A stretch of 64,000 bases of DNA from RI-153 sp963721725 (lineage in GTDB: Bacteria > Chloroflexota > Anaerolineae > Caldilineales > Caldilineaceae): NCBI GenBank assembly GCA_963721725.1, contig CAVRLX010000010.1, positions 253,482 to 317,481 of the forward strand, in the 5' to 3' direction. The position numbers were made by a program, and so were the translations under genes. How positions within the stretch are numbered: position 1 is the first letter of the stretch; each line of letters begins with the position of its first letter. Below are positions 35,879 to 46,062 of this stretch, one piece after another. The notes below the pieces were generated by a model. It ran no database searches, was not told the origin of the DNA, and saw only the letters and a program-made list of their open reading frames with translations.

Positions 35879-37829
35879 TAATCCCCGGTAGATAAAGATA
35901 GCTCCGTTCCGTTTCGCGCACCCCAAACATTCCCACTTCGGCCAGCGTTGTCACCAACATCCGCTCTCCTTGCAGCGTTCGTTCCACCTGTCGCCACTGC
36001 CGCAGCTCGCCGCGCCATTGGTACAACTGCCAGAGGGCATCGGTTTCCAAAGGGACCGTCTCGTCATAGCGCACGATCAGCGTATAGGCTCGCTCAACCG
36101 TGGTTACCGGTGTGCCATCTGCCAGCCAGGCGCGCAGGGCAAAACTTTCGCCCAGTGTGCGCGCACCCCCCAACAACAGATCCGCATTGCCAAACTGTAA
36201 CTCGGCCATAAACGGAAGTGACAGCGAACCCGGCGGGAAAACCGCCGAAACCGTCATGCCGCTAAGGTGGCCGCTCACAAGGCCGCCCCCCTGCGCATCG
36301 ATCTGGGCAACCACCGGGGTTGTGGTCGCTGTGGCCGTGGGCGTCTCTGTCGGCGTCTCTGTGGTCGGCGTCTCTGTCGGCGTCTCTGTTAACGTTGGGT
36401 TTGCGGTCGCTGTTGAGGTTGCTGTGGCCGTCGGCGATTCCGTCACTGTGGGGCTGGGCGACGGAGTTGGTATGGGCGAGGCCGTGCCCGTCACCGTTGG
36501 GGTTGGCGTCATGGTTGGAACCGCTGTGGCAATTGGCGTGGCACTCTCCGTGGGCGTGGCGCTGGCGGTGACTGTCCATATCGGGGTGGCGACGGGCGTC
36601 TCGGTTGGCGGTCTGCTGTCTGGGGTTGATGTCGCCGTGGGTGCAACGCCGCCATCATTCAAGAGATAGGTAAAGGGGTTCTTGACCACGCCGCCGCGTG
36701 AGATCGATCCCGTGGCATAGCCACCGTTGCCTACGTTTACCTGCCAGCCGGAGAACTTCACGCCGTCCAGATCTACATAGGCGCCGTTGTAGAGCAAGCT
36801 CAAATGCACATGTGGCGACGAGGCAAAGCCGCCCACACACGCCTCGCACGAAATGGTCCCCACGCCTGTGTTGGCGCTGAGACTACCATCGGCGCGGCCA
36901 TTTTGCAGGTGATAATAGCTGGTCATCCAGCCGTTGCCGTGAGCAATGCGAAACCAACAGCTGCGCCCATTGGGATGATAGCCATTGCCGCCCGCCGCCG
37001 CCACTGCCCAAGCGTTGGCTGGCGCCTGACACGAATTGTTGGCGATGCCAAAATCAATGGAAGAATAGGGCCGCCCATAGCCGCCGTCGTTCTCCATGCC
37101 GCCGCCCACCCAGTTGTGCGCGCCGTTAAACCACCACATCTGCCCAATGGGGAAGGGCAGTTGAAAGAAATCGTCGGGTGGCAACGCCTGGGGGGTAATC
37201 GAATTGCTGTTGTCCAACGGATCATCGGCGGGGAAGAGGCGACGATAGGTTTCGGCAAATTGGGCGCGCTTCTCGTCCAGCGCGGCAGCGGAGCGGCTTA
37301 GGGGAGCCAGCGTCGCCAGGATTGCATAATCACCCGCCCCGCCCCCGACCGGCACGGCCAACGACGAGCCATCAAGCGTGGCAACGCTGGGTAGAGCCGC
37401 CGCCCGCGGGCCTTGGCTGCGCTCGCCATAGGTGTAGAGATAATCGTAAAAATTGTGGGCCAGCGCCGTGGTCAGCCCTTCGATCTGGGCCGCAAAGCCA
37501 TCAATGGGATAGCCCACGGCATTTGACATGGCCGTTATGCCGTTGCCCGTGACCAGTCCGCTCTGGAGTTCGATGATCGTCAACACCAGCCGCGGGTTGA
37601 CGCTGGCATGGGCAGACCATGTTTCCAGCACGTCGGCCTTTTCCGCCAGCGGGCTGCCTTGCTGACGTAAATAGTCACTGAGATCAAAGTCCCCCACGTT
37701 GGGGCCATAGACAAACTGACCGGGCGCCAGCAGCGTCGGCATCCCCGCCACATCTTGGGCCAGCGCGCCCTGCCCCAGCAATGCCAAACCCCAAATGAAC
37801 CCCATCCACCACCCTATACGCCATCTCAT
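35871..37829 (-). CDS. Secreted M23-type peptidase-like protein with Thr-Pro stalk
   Basis: About 652 residues: a signal peptide (WGLALLGQGALAQ); a helical region (~40-200); a LasA/M23 metallopeptidase-like domain with SSIDFGIAN, a central His near IAHGNGWMTSYYH and the HVHLSL pair; a Thr-Pro stalk (~430-530); and a beta domain ending in SYLYLPGIIR. The first zinc His of true M23 (HxGxD) is replaced around SSIDFG, so activity needs testing. The start ATG is chosen at 37829; a TTG at 37853 is also open. It probably trims peptidoglycan or bacteriocin-like peptides outside the cell. Confidence 0.82.
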   Translation of the reverse strand: MRWRIGWWMGFIWGLALLGQGALAQDVAGMPTLLAPGQFVYGPNVGDFDLSDYLRQQGSPLAEKADVLETWSAHASVNPRLVLTIIELQSGLVTGNGITAMSNAVGYPIDGFAAQIEGLTTALAHNFYDYLYTYGERSQGPRAAALPSVATLDGSSLAVPVGGGAGDYAILATLAPLSRSAAALDEKRAQFAETYRRLFPADDPLDNSNSITPQALPPDDFFQLPFPIGQMWWFNGAHNWVGGGMENDGGYGRPYSSIDFGIANNSCQAPANAWAVAAAGGNGYHPNGRSCWFRIAHGNGWMTSYYHLQNGRADGSLSANTGVGTISCEACVGGFASSPHVHLSLLYNGAYVDLDGVKFSGWQVNVGNGGYATGSISRGGVVKNPFTYLLNDGGVAPTATSTPDSRPPTETPVATPIWTVTASATPTESATPIATAVPTMTPTPTVTGTASPIPTPSPSPTVTESPTATATSTATANPTLTETPTETPTTETPTETPTATATTTPVVAQIDAQGGGLVSGHLSGMTVSAVFPPGSLSLPFMAELQFGNADLLLGGARTLGESFALRAWLADGTPVTTVERAYTLIVRYDETVPLETDALWQLYQWRGELRQWRQVERTLQGERMLVTTLAEVGMFGVRETERSYLYLPGIIR

Positions 37830-38023
37830 TCGTGTTTTCCCCACCCATCTCAACTGTATAATTTTCTTCTAATGGTAAGAAAAACGCTCCAATGCGTCTA
37901 TGGGTAAGATGACGGAAACGATGGTGGCCGATAGACAGCGCGAAATTAAACGCGCTATACGCTATCTCGCCCAACCCAGATGTATAATAGATCTTCATCG
38001 ATTACGGAACGGATCTGTACCTA

Positions 38024-38096
38024 TCGGTGCAATGCACTCGCCAGGGGTAGATCGGGTGTGAAAGCTTGTGGGCGAGTGCATCGCACCCCAGATCTG
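38024..38096 (+). repeat. Dispersed palindromic repeat, copy E
   Basis: A 73-bp divergent copy (CGGTGCAATGCACTCGCC ... GGCGAGTGCATCGCACC). Both arms changed in step (GACG to AATG; GTCGC to ATCGC), so the palindrome was kept. GATCTGTA occurs on both sides (38012 and 38091). Confidence 0.8.
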
Positions 38097-38171
38097 TATG
38101 GTTACTCGGATCTGTGTCATGGATGCGGAAGGCGTCCTATTGAACACAGCAGCCACTATGGAGAATCACGA

Positions 38172-39014
38172 TTGATCTCACCACAGCTATTGGGCGCGCT
38201 CTTCGCGCTGACCTCCGCCGTGATTTGGGGGAGTGGCGATTTCAGCGGCGGCATGGCGGCGCGGCGCAACCATCCTGTCCAGGTGTTGACGCTGGCCTCG
38301 GCGTCAGGGTTGCTCGGGCTGGCCGTGTTGGCTGTGATGCGCGGCGAAGGCTTTCCCAGCGCGACGGGCATAGCCTGGGCGGCGGCGGCGGGCGCGGCGG
38401 GCGCGCTGGGCATCGCCTCGCTCTATCGAGGGCTGGCAATCGGGAACGCCGCTATTGTTGCGCCCACAGCGGCGGTGATCGGTGCATTCGTTCCCGTGCT
38501 GTTTGATGCCGTTGCCACGGGTCTGCCTGGACTCTCTCAGCAACTTGGCTTTTTATTGGGGCTGGTGGGCATCTGGCTGGTAACGCAAACGTCGTCCACG
38601 GATCAGGGGCGGCGTGTTGGGATCGGCGCAGCCGTGCTGGCCGGGATCGGCTTTGGGGCGTTTTTTGTGCTCATTGCCCAGGTGGAAAATGGTATTTTCT
38701 TTACACCGTTGGTGATTGCCAAAGGCATGTCGTTGCTGCTGGCGCTGCTTTTGTTGGCGGCGCGTCGATTTTCTTTCCCCACGCCGACGGCCAATCCACT
38801 GGCGCTGTTGGCGGGCATTTTGGACGCTGGCGGCAACGTTTTCTACTTAATTGCACGCGAGTATACACGCATGGACGTGGCGGCTGTGCTATCGTCCATG
38901 TATCCTGCGACCACGGTGATCCTGGCTGCCCTGCTGCTCCACGAGCGCATTACCCGCGCCCAGGGAATTGGGGTTGGGATCTGTGTGGGCGCGATTGCGC
39001 TGATTGTTTTATAA
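38172..39014 (+). CDS. EamA/DMT-superfamily transporter
   Basis: 280 residues with ten hydrophobic segments in two homologous halves (FALTSAVIWGSGDFSGGMAA; GIGFGAFFVLIAQ), the drug/metabolite transporter fold. The TTG at 38172 has GGAG eight bases upstream and starts exactly at the first helix; the longer frame from 37980 runs through palindrome copy E and is rejected. Substrate unknown. Its stop lies 30 bp before the M16 peptidase start. Confidence 0.85.
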   Translation: MISPQLLGALFALTSAVIWGSGDFSGGMAARRNHPVQVLTLASASGLLGLAVLAVMRGEGFPSATGIAWAAAAGAAGALGIASLYRGLAIGNAAIVAPTAAVIGAFVPVLFDAVATGLPGLSQQLGFLLGLVGIWLVTQTSSTDQGRRVGIGAAVLAGIGFGAFFVLIAQVENGIFFTPLVIAKGMSLLLALLLLAARRFSFPTPTANPLALLAGILDAGGNVFYLIAREYTRMDVAAVLSSMYPATTVILAALLLHERITRAQGIGVGICVGAIALIVL

Positions 39015-39044
39015 AGCTTACTACTGTTTCAATTGGGAGGAACT

Positions 39045-41960
39045 ATGTCTACCGTTATTCATGGATTTGAAATGCAACGGGAAGAGGCCATCCCGGAAAT
39101 CAACGCCACGGCGCGCATCTTTCACCATCACGCCACCGGGGCCGAGTTGTTGGCGCTGGAAACAGCCGACGAAAACAAGACCTTTGGGGTTACCTTTCGC
39201 ACCTTGCCCCAGGATCACACGGGCGTGGCCCACATTTTAGAGCATGTGGTTTTGGGCGGCTCGAAGAAGTATCCGGTGAAAGAGCCGTTTCAGGAATTGA
39301 TCAAAGGTTCGCTGGCAACTTTTATCAATGCCATGACTTATCCGGATCAGACGGTCTATCCGGTGGCAAGTCAGAACGTGCAAGATCTGTATAACCTGAT
39401 GGATGTCTATCTTGATGCGGTGTTTCACCCGCGCTTGGCCCGGCACAGTCTGGATCAAGAAGGGTGGCACTATGAGTTGGAAGATATCGACGCCCCGCTG
39501 GTCTATCGCGGCATCGTCTACAACGAGATGAAAGGCCAGTACGCCAACACCGATTACACCCTCATGCGCGAAAGCCTGTATGCGCTCTTCCCCGATACGA
39601 TCTATGGGCTGCATTCTGGCGGCTACCCGCGCCACATCCCCGACCTGACTTATGAGCAGTTTGTCGAGTTTTACGAAACTCACTATCACCCGGCCAATGC
39701 GCGCTTTTTCCTCTCTGGCGACCTGCCGCTGGACGAGAGCCTGCGCCGCATTGATGAAGTGATTGCGCCCTTTGGCAAGGCCCCGCACAGCGCCGCGGTT
39801 CCGCTGCAAGCGCGGTTTGGCGCGCCCACCCAGGTGGAAGTAGCCTATGCCGCCGGTGAGACCAACGAAGACAAAGCCTATGTCACCGTACAGTGGCTGC
39901 TGGATGAACGGGTCGATCCGGTGCAGGTGATGGCGATTACCATGCTCAACGAAGTGCTGCTTGGCTCGCCTGCCGCGCCGCTACGCAAAGCCTTAATGGA
40001 CTCGGATCTGGGCGAAGATCTGGCCGGTCTGCCCGATTGGGGCACACGCCAGATGATCTTTTCCACGGGCCTAAAAGGGGTGGCGCTGGACGATGTGGAC
40101 AAGGTGCAACCCCTGATTTTGGAGACGCTGGCCGGGTTGGTGGACGAGGGCATTGATCCCAATACCGTTGAGGCGGCCATCAACACCGTGGAATTTGCCC
40201 TCCGCGAAAACAGCGCCTATGGCGGGCAGCGCGGCATTGGCATGATGCTCAATGCCCTTACCACGTGGCTGCATGAGGGCGATCCGCTGGCGATGCTCTT
40301 TTTTGAAGCGCCCTTGAGCGAACTCAAGGCGCGCATTGCGGCCAGCCCGCGCTACTTTGAAGAGATGATCCAACACGATCTACTCGACAACGCGCACCGG
40401 GCTACAGTAATCATGAAACCGGATACCGGTCTGCGCCAGCGCCAGGATGCCGAAGAAGAAGCGCGGCTGGCCCAGGCACGCGCCGCCATGAGCGCAGCCG
40501 ATCTTCAGGCCATTGTTGAGAACACACAGACGTTGCGGCAGCTTCAAGACGAGACCAACTCGCCCGAAGCGCTGGCAACGTTGCCCGTCCTCACCCGTGA
40601 CGATCTGGTGCGCGAGATCAACACCATCCCCTGTGCGGTCGAGGAGATTGACGGCACGCCTGTGCTTGTTCATCCGCTGGACACCAACGGCATTGTCTAT
40701 CTCGATCTGGGCTTCGACATGCGCGTATTACCGCAAGATCTGCTGCCCTCCATGGCGCTGTTTGGCCGTGCCCTGCTAGAGATGGGCACCGAGCGCGAGG
40801 ACTTTGTCAAACTTTCGCAGCGCATTGGGCGCAGCACTGGCGGTATTGATGCTGATACGCTCATTTCGGCGGCGCGTAACGCTCAGCCTGGCCCGGCTTG
40901 GTTCTTCCTGCGTGGCAAGGCCACAGGCGATAAAACCGATGAACTGCTCGCCATCCTGCGCGATGTGTTGCTCACGGTGAATCTGGACAACCGCGGCCGT
41001 TTCCGCCAGATGGTCTCTGAGGAAAAAGCCCGCAGCGAATCGAGCCTGATCGGCCAGGGCCATCTGGTGGTCAACCGGCGGCTGGGCGCACACTTTACCG
41101 AGGAATCGTGGGTGGACGAGGAGATCAACTCACTGAGCAGTATCTTCTTTTTGCGGCGGCTGGCCCAGGATGTGGAAAATGATTGGCCGGGTGTGTTGCA
41201 AAAGCTGGAGCGCATCCGCTCGCTGTTGATCAACCGCGCCGCCCTGCTTGCCAATGTTACGCTTGGTGCAGATCAGTGGCCGCACTTCCGCGGGCAACTG
41301 GGTGATTTCTTGGGACAGTTGCCGGCACAGCCTGTTAACCGGGTGGCGTGGCAGATGCCCACACTGCCCACCAATGAAGGCTTGACCATTCCCGCCCAAG
41401 TGAACTATGTGGGCAAAGGGGCAAACCTCTATGCCCACGGCTATGCGCTGCACGGCTCGGCGCTGGTGGTCAACCACTACTTGAGCAATACGTGGCTTTT
41501 TGACAAGATCCGCGCCCAGGGGGGGGCGTATGGGGGCTTTTCGCTCTTTAATCGCCTATCGGGTGTCTTTACGTATATCTCCTATCGCGATCCCGATCTG
41601 GAGGGCACGCTGCGCAACTATGACGGCGCAGTCGATTTTCTGCGCGGGTTGGATCTCAGCCATGACGAACTGACCAAAGGCATCATCGGCGTGGTGGGGC
41701 GGCTGGAACCATACGAACTGCCCGATGCTCGCGGCTTCACGTCGCTGCGGCGCTATCTGATTGGCGAAGATGATGAGTATCGCCAGCAACTGCGCGACGA
41801 AGTGCTCTCTACTACCCAGGCGGATTTCAAGACCTTTGCCGACGTGTTAGAGGTGGTTCGCCGTGAAGGACATGTGGTGGTGCTGGGGGCGGGGGAGCGG
41901 CTGCGGGCGCTCAACGAGGCCCAGGGCGGGGATTGGATGGCGATTACGCAGGTGTTGTAG
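39045..41960 (+). CDS. M16C metallopeptidase, presequence-protease/insulinase-like
   Basis: A 971-residue protein of the PreP/Cym1 branch. The inverted zinc motif HxxEH is HILEH (residues 63-67) in VAHILEHVVLGGSKKYPV, with a downstream Glu in YNEMKGQYAN. Two M16 halves flank a helical linker (~470-520). It is cytoplasmic, with no signal. The ATG at 39045 has GGGAGG spaced four bases; the upstream TTG is less likely. It should degrade short unfolded peptides. Confidence 0.9.
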   Translation: MSTVIHGFEMQREEAIPEINATARIFHHHATGAELLALETADENKTFGVTFRTLPQDHTGVAHILEHVVLGGSKKYPVKEPFQELIKGSLATFINAMTYPDQTVYPVASQNVQDLYNLMDVYLDAVFHPRLARHSLDQEGWHYELEDIDAPLVYRGIVYNEMKGQYANTDYTLMRESLYALFPDTIYGLHSGGYPRHIPDLTYEQFVEFYETHYHPANARFFLSGDLPLDESLRRIDEVIAPFGKAPHSAAVPLQARFGAPTQVEVAYAAGETNEDKAYVTVQWLLDERVDPVQVMAITMLNEVLLGSPAAPLRKALMDSDLGEDLAGLPDWGTRQMIFSTGLKGVALDDVDKVQPLILETLAGLVDEGIDPNTVEAAINTVEFALRENSAYGGQRGIGMMLNALTTWLHEGDPLAMLFFEAPLSELKARIAASPRYFEEMIQHDLLDNAHRATVIMKPDTGLRQRQDAEEEARLAQARAAMSAADLQAIVENTQTLRQLQDETNSPEALATLPVLTRDDLVREINTIPCAVEEIDGTPVLVHPLDTNGIVYLDLGFDMRVLPQDLLPSMALFGRALLEMGTEREDFVKLSQRIGRSTGGIDADTLISAARNAQPGPAWFFLRGKATGDKTDELLAILRDVLLTVNLDNRGRFRQMVSEEKARSESSLIGQGHLVVNRRLGAHFTEESWVDEEINSLSSIFFLRRLAQDVENDWPGVLQKLERIRSLLINRAALLANVTLGADQWPHFRGQLGDFLGQLPAQPVNRVAWQMPTLPTNEGLTIPAQVNYVGKGANLYAHGYALHGSALVVNHYLSNTWLFDKIRAQGGAYGGFSLFNRLSGVFTYISYRDPDLEGTLRNYDGAVDFLRGLDLSHDELTKGIIGVVGRLEPYELPDARGFTSLRRYLIGEDDEYRQQLRDEVLSTTQADFKTFADVLEVVRREGHVVVLGAGERLRALNEAQGGDWMAITQVL

Positions 41961-41968
41961 AGAGAAAA

Positions 41969-42030
41969 AGAGTAATGAGTAACAGTAGATATCACCGTAC
42001 TCATTACTCATTACTCGTTACTCTTTTCTC
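41969..42030. terminator. Hairpin of ACTCATT units between convergent genes
   Basis: AAGAGTAATGAGTA on the left and TACTCATTACTC...GTTACTCTT on the right around an ~18-base loop. It resembles the hairpin at 31651-31683. Confidence 0.65.
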
Positions 42031-42816
42031 AGCCTCTCGGAATCCCTTCTCTGTTAGCAAGCCCACGAGCCAGCGCTGCTCTTCTTCGCTGAGGGAAACC
42101 GGCGGCGGCTGGCGATAGTCGATCATCAGATCGTAACTGCCCACGTCGTAGCAGCGAGTGAACACGGCGGGCAGATCCAACACGACATCGGCATCTGGCG
42201 GGCGCAGCGGAATGCTACAGCGGGGCAGCCGGTTCCGCAGCGGGGTGGGGTACGCTTCCAAACTGCCGCTGCGTTCCGCCCGCCAGATGCTGACCATGTA
42301 GCGGATATCGGCTGGGCTGGCAAGGCTGGCATTGTTGGCTAATGTGATCCCGCCCTCTTTGCTGAGCAGATCGATCTCTACAAAGTTGACCTGTGCTTGC
42401 AAAATATCCTTCTGTTTTTGGCGGTAGTGCATTCTCCCCTCGCCCACTTTATGAGAAGGGCTAATCACCTCGATGAGCGTCACCACGTCCCCGCTCCGCC
42501 GATAGACAATCTCAATATAGGGCACACGGCGCTCTTCCTCGAGCAACTTCATGCGTGTCGGTTCATCCGCCACCATCTCCAGCGTGGCGACCCCGCCGCC
42601 GGGCTGTGGCACGGGGGGTTGCACCACCAGCACATCGGGAATATAGCCCTGGCCCAGATCGGTTAGCGTCACACGTTCGCCGATACGCGCAACGTAATTG
42701 GGCCGCAGTCGCGGTTGCAGTACTTCGCGAATATAGGTGATGAGAGACGAATGGACATCCGGCCAGAGCGTCGGCTCTTCGAGATAGGGATCCATACCAG
42801 GAAATGGGCTGGGCAT
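42004..42816 (-). CDS. DUF4058 family protein
   Basis: A 270-residue member of DUF4058, recognised by the N-terminal PSPFPGMDPYLE and by IEVISPSHKVGEG. Such proteins are abundant in Chloroflexi and cyanobacteria; the conserved acidic and Lys residues (VTLIEVISPSHK) recall the PD-(D/E)xK nuclease fold, but no activity is known. AAAGGAG lies six bases before the ATG at 42816; a longer frame exists. It follows the M42 peptidase gene on the same strand. Confidence 0.85.
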   Translation of the reverse strand: MPSPFPGMDPYLEEPTLWPDVHSSLITYIREVLQPRLRPNYVARIGERVTLTDLGQGYIPDVLVVQPPVPQPGGGVATLEMVADEPTRMKLLEEERRVPYIEIVYRRSGDVVTLIEVISPSHKVGEGRMHYRQKQKDILQAQVNFVEIDLLSKEGGITLANNASLASPADIRYMVSIWRAERSGSLEAYPTPLRNRLPRCSIPLRPPDADVVLDLPAVFTRCYDVGSYDLMIDYRQPPPVSLSEEEQRWLVGLLTEKGFREAEKRVTSNE

Positions 42817-42884
42817 CGGGCGCTCCTTTGACAGCATTACAGCACAATCAACCAAAGCGATCCTAACCAGGGCTGGCAGAGAAG

Positions 42885-43898
42885 TCAAGAGACCCTAATA
42901 TCCACCGGCCCGCTCAGCGCGTTGACCAGCAGACGCACCGTCGCCTGCACGTCGTCATAGTCCACCATTTGCGAGGGCTGATGCACATAGCGGCTGGGGA
43001 TGGAGATCGCGCCGGCGGGCACACCGGTACGGCTGGTCTGCACGGCGGCGGCGTCGGTGGATCCAAGTTCCAGCACTTCCAGTTGATAGGGGATCTCGTA
43101 GGCTTCGGCTGTGTTGACCAGCCAGCGGCGCACGCCGGGATGGGCCAACATGCGCGTATCTTTGATCTTAATCGCCGGTCCTTTGCCCAAGGCAACTGGC
43201 ATGGATTTGACCTCTGGCACGTCGCCTGTGGGCGTCACATCCAGGGCGATGACAATGTCTGGATCGATGCCAAAGCCAGCCGTGGCCGCCCCGCGCAGCC
43301 CCACTTCCTCTTGCACAGTGAAAACCGCCACGATTTCGTTGGAGACAGATTTTAGCTCGCGCAGCGCTTGAATCAGCACGGCGCAGCCGATCCGATCATC
43401 GAAATTGGGAGCCAAGAGCCGCTTACCACCGTCCACAAACTCCGTGCGAAAGACCGCCTGATCGCCAACTTGCACGGTCAGATCGGCTTTGGACGTTGCC
43501 CCCACGTCGAGATAGAGTTTGCCCATTTCGGGCTTGGTACGCACCAACACTTCGCCTTCGGTTCCAAAGACGCCGCGCCGACCATCGGCAAACATGGCTT
43601 GTGTCCCCAGCACCGCCGCGCTCAGCACACCGCCCACACTAGAGACGCGCAGGAAGCCGTTCTCGTCGGCATGGCTGACCATAACGCCGATTTCGTCCAT
43701 GTGGGCAGCCAGCATGATTTTTTTGGCAACCTGCTCGCCAATTGCCTCTGGGCGTTTCACCGCGATTAAGTTGCCCAGGGCATCGGTGCGCATCTCGTCT
43801 ACAAAGTCGGCAATCTCGGCGCGGATCAGATCGCGCACGGCTTCTTCTTGGCCGGTGGGTCCATAGACAGCGCACAATTTACGAATTAGTTCTTTCAT
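42885..43898 (-). CDS. M42 family metallo-aminopeptidase
   Basis: A 337-residue glutamyl-aminopeptidase/endoglucanase-M-like enzyme. Metal ligands lie in AAHMDEIGVMV, the bridging Asp in NFDDRIGCAVL, the catalytic Glu pair in FTVQEEVGLRGA, and the rest in ALDVTPTGD. Length and order fit tetrahedral M42 peptidases that trim peptides in the cytoplasm. It may act on peptides imported by the neighbouring family-5 system. Confidence 0.92.
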   Translation of the reverse strand: MKELIRKLCAVYGPTGQEEAVRDLIRAEIADFVDEMRTDALGNLIAVKRPEAIGEQVAKKIMLAAHMDEIGVMVSHADENGFLRVSSVGGVLSAAVLGTQAMFADGRRGVFGTEGEVLVRTKPEMGKLYLDVGATSKADLTVQVGDQAVFRTEFVDGGKRLLAPNFDDRIGCAVLIQALRELKSVSNEIVAVFTVQEEVGLRGAATAGFGIDPDIVIALDVTPTGDVPEVKSMPVALGKGPAIKIKDTRMLAHPGVRRWLVNTAEAYEIPYQLEVLELGSTDAAAVQTSRTGVPAGAISIPSRYVHQPSQMVDYDDVQATVRLLVNALSGPVDIRVS

Positions 43899-43924
43899 CA
43901 GGCTTGCTCATTTTCAAGTAAACT

Positions 43925-43952
43925 CATCCCGGAAGCTCGCGCCTCCGGGATG
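43925..43952. terminator. Hairpin between peptidase and peptide-binding protein genes
   Basis: CATCCCGGA / TCCGGGATG around a ten-base loop; no U-tract, so it may be a weak terminator or RNA-stability element. Confidence 0.5.
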
Positions 43953-43991
43953 ATAAGAGTTAAGAATTCTATTTTACACCAAAGGCCAGGC

Positions 43992-45832
43992 TTAGGCTTG
44001 CACAGCCTTGAGGTTATGCAAGAGCAGACCAATCGTCATGGTCCAGAATGCACCGTTGACGTAGGGGTTATCCTGGGTGGGCCAGTTGGTCCAATAGGTT
44101 GTGTTCATGGGGATACGGTGCAACCACTGCTGAATCGGGCAATCGACAAGATTATCCAGCCAGATTTCCAGCGCGCTCAGGTAGAGATCCATGTAGGCCG
44201 GATCATCGGGCGAGGGCGACATGGAGGCCATTTCGTTGAGGATGGTGTCATATTCCTCGTTGCGCCAGCGCAGAAATAGACCGCCGGTTCGCCCGTGGGC
44301 CGATAATATTTGCTCGTGTACATATCCAACGTGGGGAAAGGATCGCGGATGCTGGCCCCATGCCCGGAGAAGAAAATTTTGGCGACGCCGGTTGAGATGC
44401 GGGTATTGCTGTCGGCAGGGGTGACATAATCAGCTTCGAAACCGGCGCGCCGTAACTGCTCGGCCAGCACAGGGCCGATGTCGTTGAAGACAGCCCAGCC
44501 GTGTAACGGTAAATTCAGGCGTTCGCCCCCTTTGGCCCAGAAGCCCCCACCATCTTTGGCAAAGCCCGCAGTTGCCATGCGTTCGGCGGCCTTATCCAGG
44601 TTGAACTCGTTGGTGGGGAACTTTTGCAGCAATGGTTTGGCTGCCTCGACATAGGGCATCAGCGGATCATAATAGGGGAAAGGCAGCTCGGTTAACAGCC
44701 CCGATCCTTCCAGCGCCACGTCCAGCATTTGCTGGCGATCCAGGCTATAGCTCACCGCCCAGCGCACATTTTTGTCGTTAAAGGGCGCTTCGTCACAGTT
44801 AAACCAGATCGATGTCGGCCACCAATCCACATAGCCATAGGGCGGCTCTTTATAAGTGTGGGTGATCACCGCCGGCGCGGCTTCCAGCACCTGTTTGATG
44901 GTGGTGGCGCGCAAATCGAGACAGGAATCGATCTCGCCGCGAATGGCAAGCTGGGCGGCGCGCTCCTCGCTGGACCAGGGCAGTTTGATAATGCGCTCGA
45001 CTTCGGGCATGTCAGTGAAGCCCGTCTTGACTCCCCACCAATCGTCGCGACGGTCGATGATCTGCTGTTCCGGTCGCCGATCCACTGATTGGTACGGCCC
45101 CGTGTGAACAGGCCAGCCCTTTGCCGGATCGTAAAAGATAAACGTGGTCACATCCTCCACGGTGCTGTAAATATGTTCGGGAACCCACCAGATGCCTGTG
45201 CCAAACTTGGCGGCCAGATGGGTGAACCAGAACCGCGGGCGTGGTTCGTTGAAGACAATGTGACAGGTCTGATCGTCCACTACATGGACTTCTTTGATCC
45301 ATGATTTCAACTCGGCGGAGTTGCGCAAGAGCGGGGCGTTTTGGATGAGCATGTTAATCGTAAAAGCCACGTCGTTGGCATCAAAAGCCTCGCCGTCGCT
45401 CCATTCTGCGCCCTCACGAGTGCTAATCGTCAGCTCAGTAAAGTCGTCGTTATACTCGTAGCCGGTTGCCAGCCAAGGGATGATTTCCCCATCGAACGCG
45501 CCGTAATAAAAGAGCGGCTCCATTGCCCCAAAGACCAGCCGCCACCCGGCTGTGGATGTACCGGCCAGGTATGGGTTTCCCAGACCCACATCGGAAAATT
45601 GCCCCTGGTTGCCATCAAACATGACGATCAACGTGCGTTCGCGCGGGATATCGCGCACACCCGTGGCGGGCGCTGCGGCAACGCCTTCGCTGGCTGCGGG
45701 CACTTCTGTGGCGGCGGGCGGCGCGCCAGCGGGGGTGGGCGCACACGACGAGAGCAAGACGCCGGCTGTTGCCAGGCCGCTCAGCCGCAAAAAGTCGCGC
45801 CGGTTTACGTCTGCGTTTAATTTTTTCTGCAT
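43992..45832 (-). pseudogene. Family-5 peptide-type solute-binding lipoprotein, frameshifted near C-terminus
   Basis: About 610 residues in all. The start at 45832 has AGGAG six bases upstream, a twin-arginine-like NRRDFLRLSG and lipobox LLSSC. The body fits DppA/OppA-type proteins (SDGEAFDANDVAFTINML; VRWAVSYSLDRQQMLDV). At about 44283 (YYRPTGEPA) the frame breaks; the next frame continues naturally with LFLRWRNEEYDTIL and MASMSPSPDD to a stop at 43992. A single missing G in a short G-run would restore it. No permease or ATPase genes are adjacent. Confidence 0.85.
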
Positions 45833-45910
45833 GGGTTTCTCCTTATGATGTAAGGTTGCGTTGGTGCAGAGAGACGATTCGATTGTGGAACACCGGATGG
45901 AGGCAAAGGC

Positions 45911-45939
45911 AGTGTAACACCGAGCGCAAAAAGGGACAA
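45911..45939 (-). promoter_or_regulatory. Putative promoter of the peptide-binding protein gene
   Basis: Minus strand: TTGTCC (45934-45939), 17-bp spacer, TG-T-TACACT (-10 at 45911-45916), about 80 bp before the start. Confidence 0.5.
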
Positions 45940-46062
45940 TCGCGCAATGGGTGTTCCCGTGCTTGGCGTGGATTGCCTGAGGTTTGACATGTGGAATGCA
46001 TCAACATACACTCGAACAAGTACACCGTTGATCCATGTTCTACCCATGCAAGGACTCATCCA

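Noticed and set aside
37980..38171. Longer N-terminus for the EamA transporter
   Set aside because: The added residues are translated palindrome copy E; the TTG at 38172 has a good ribosome site and begins at the first helix.
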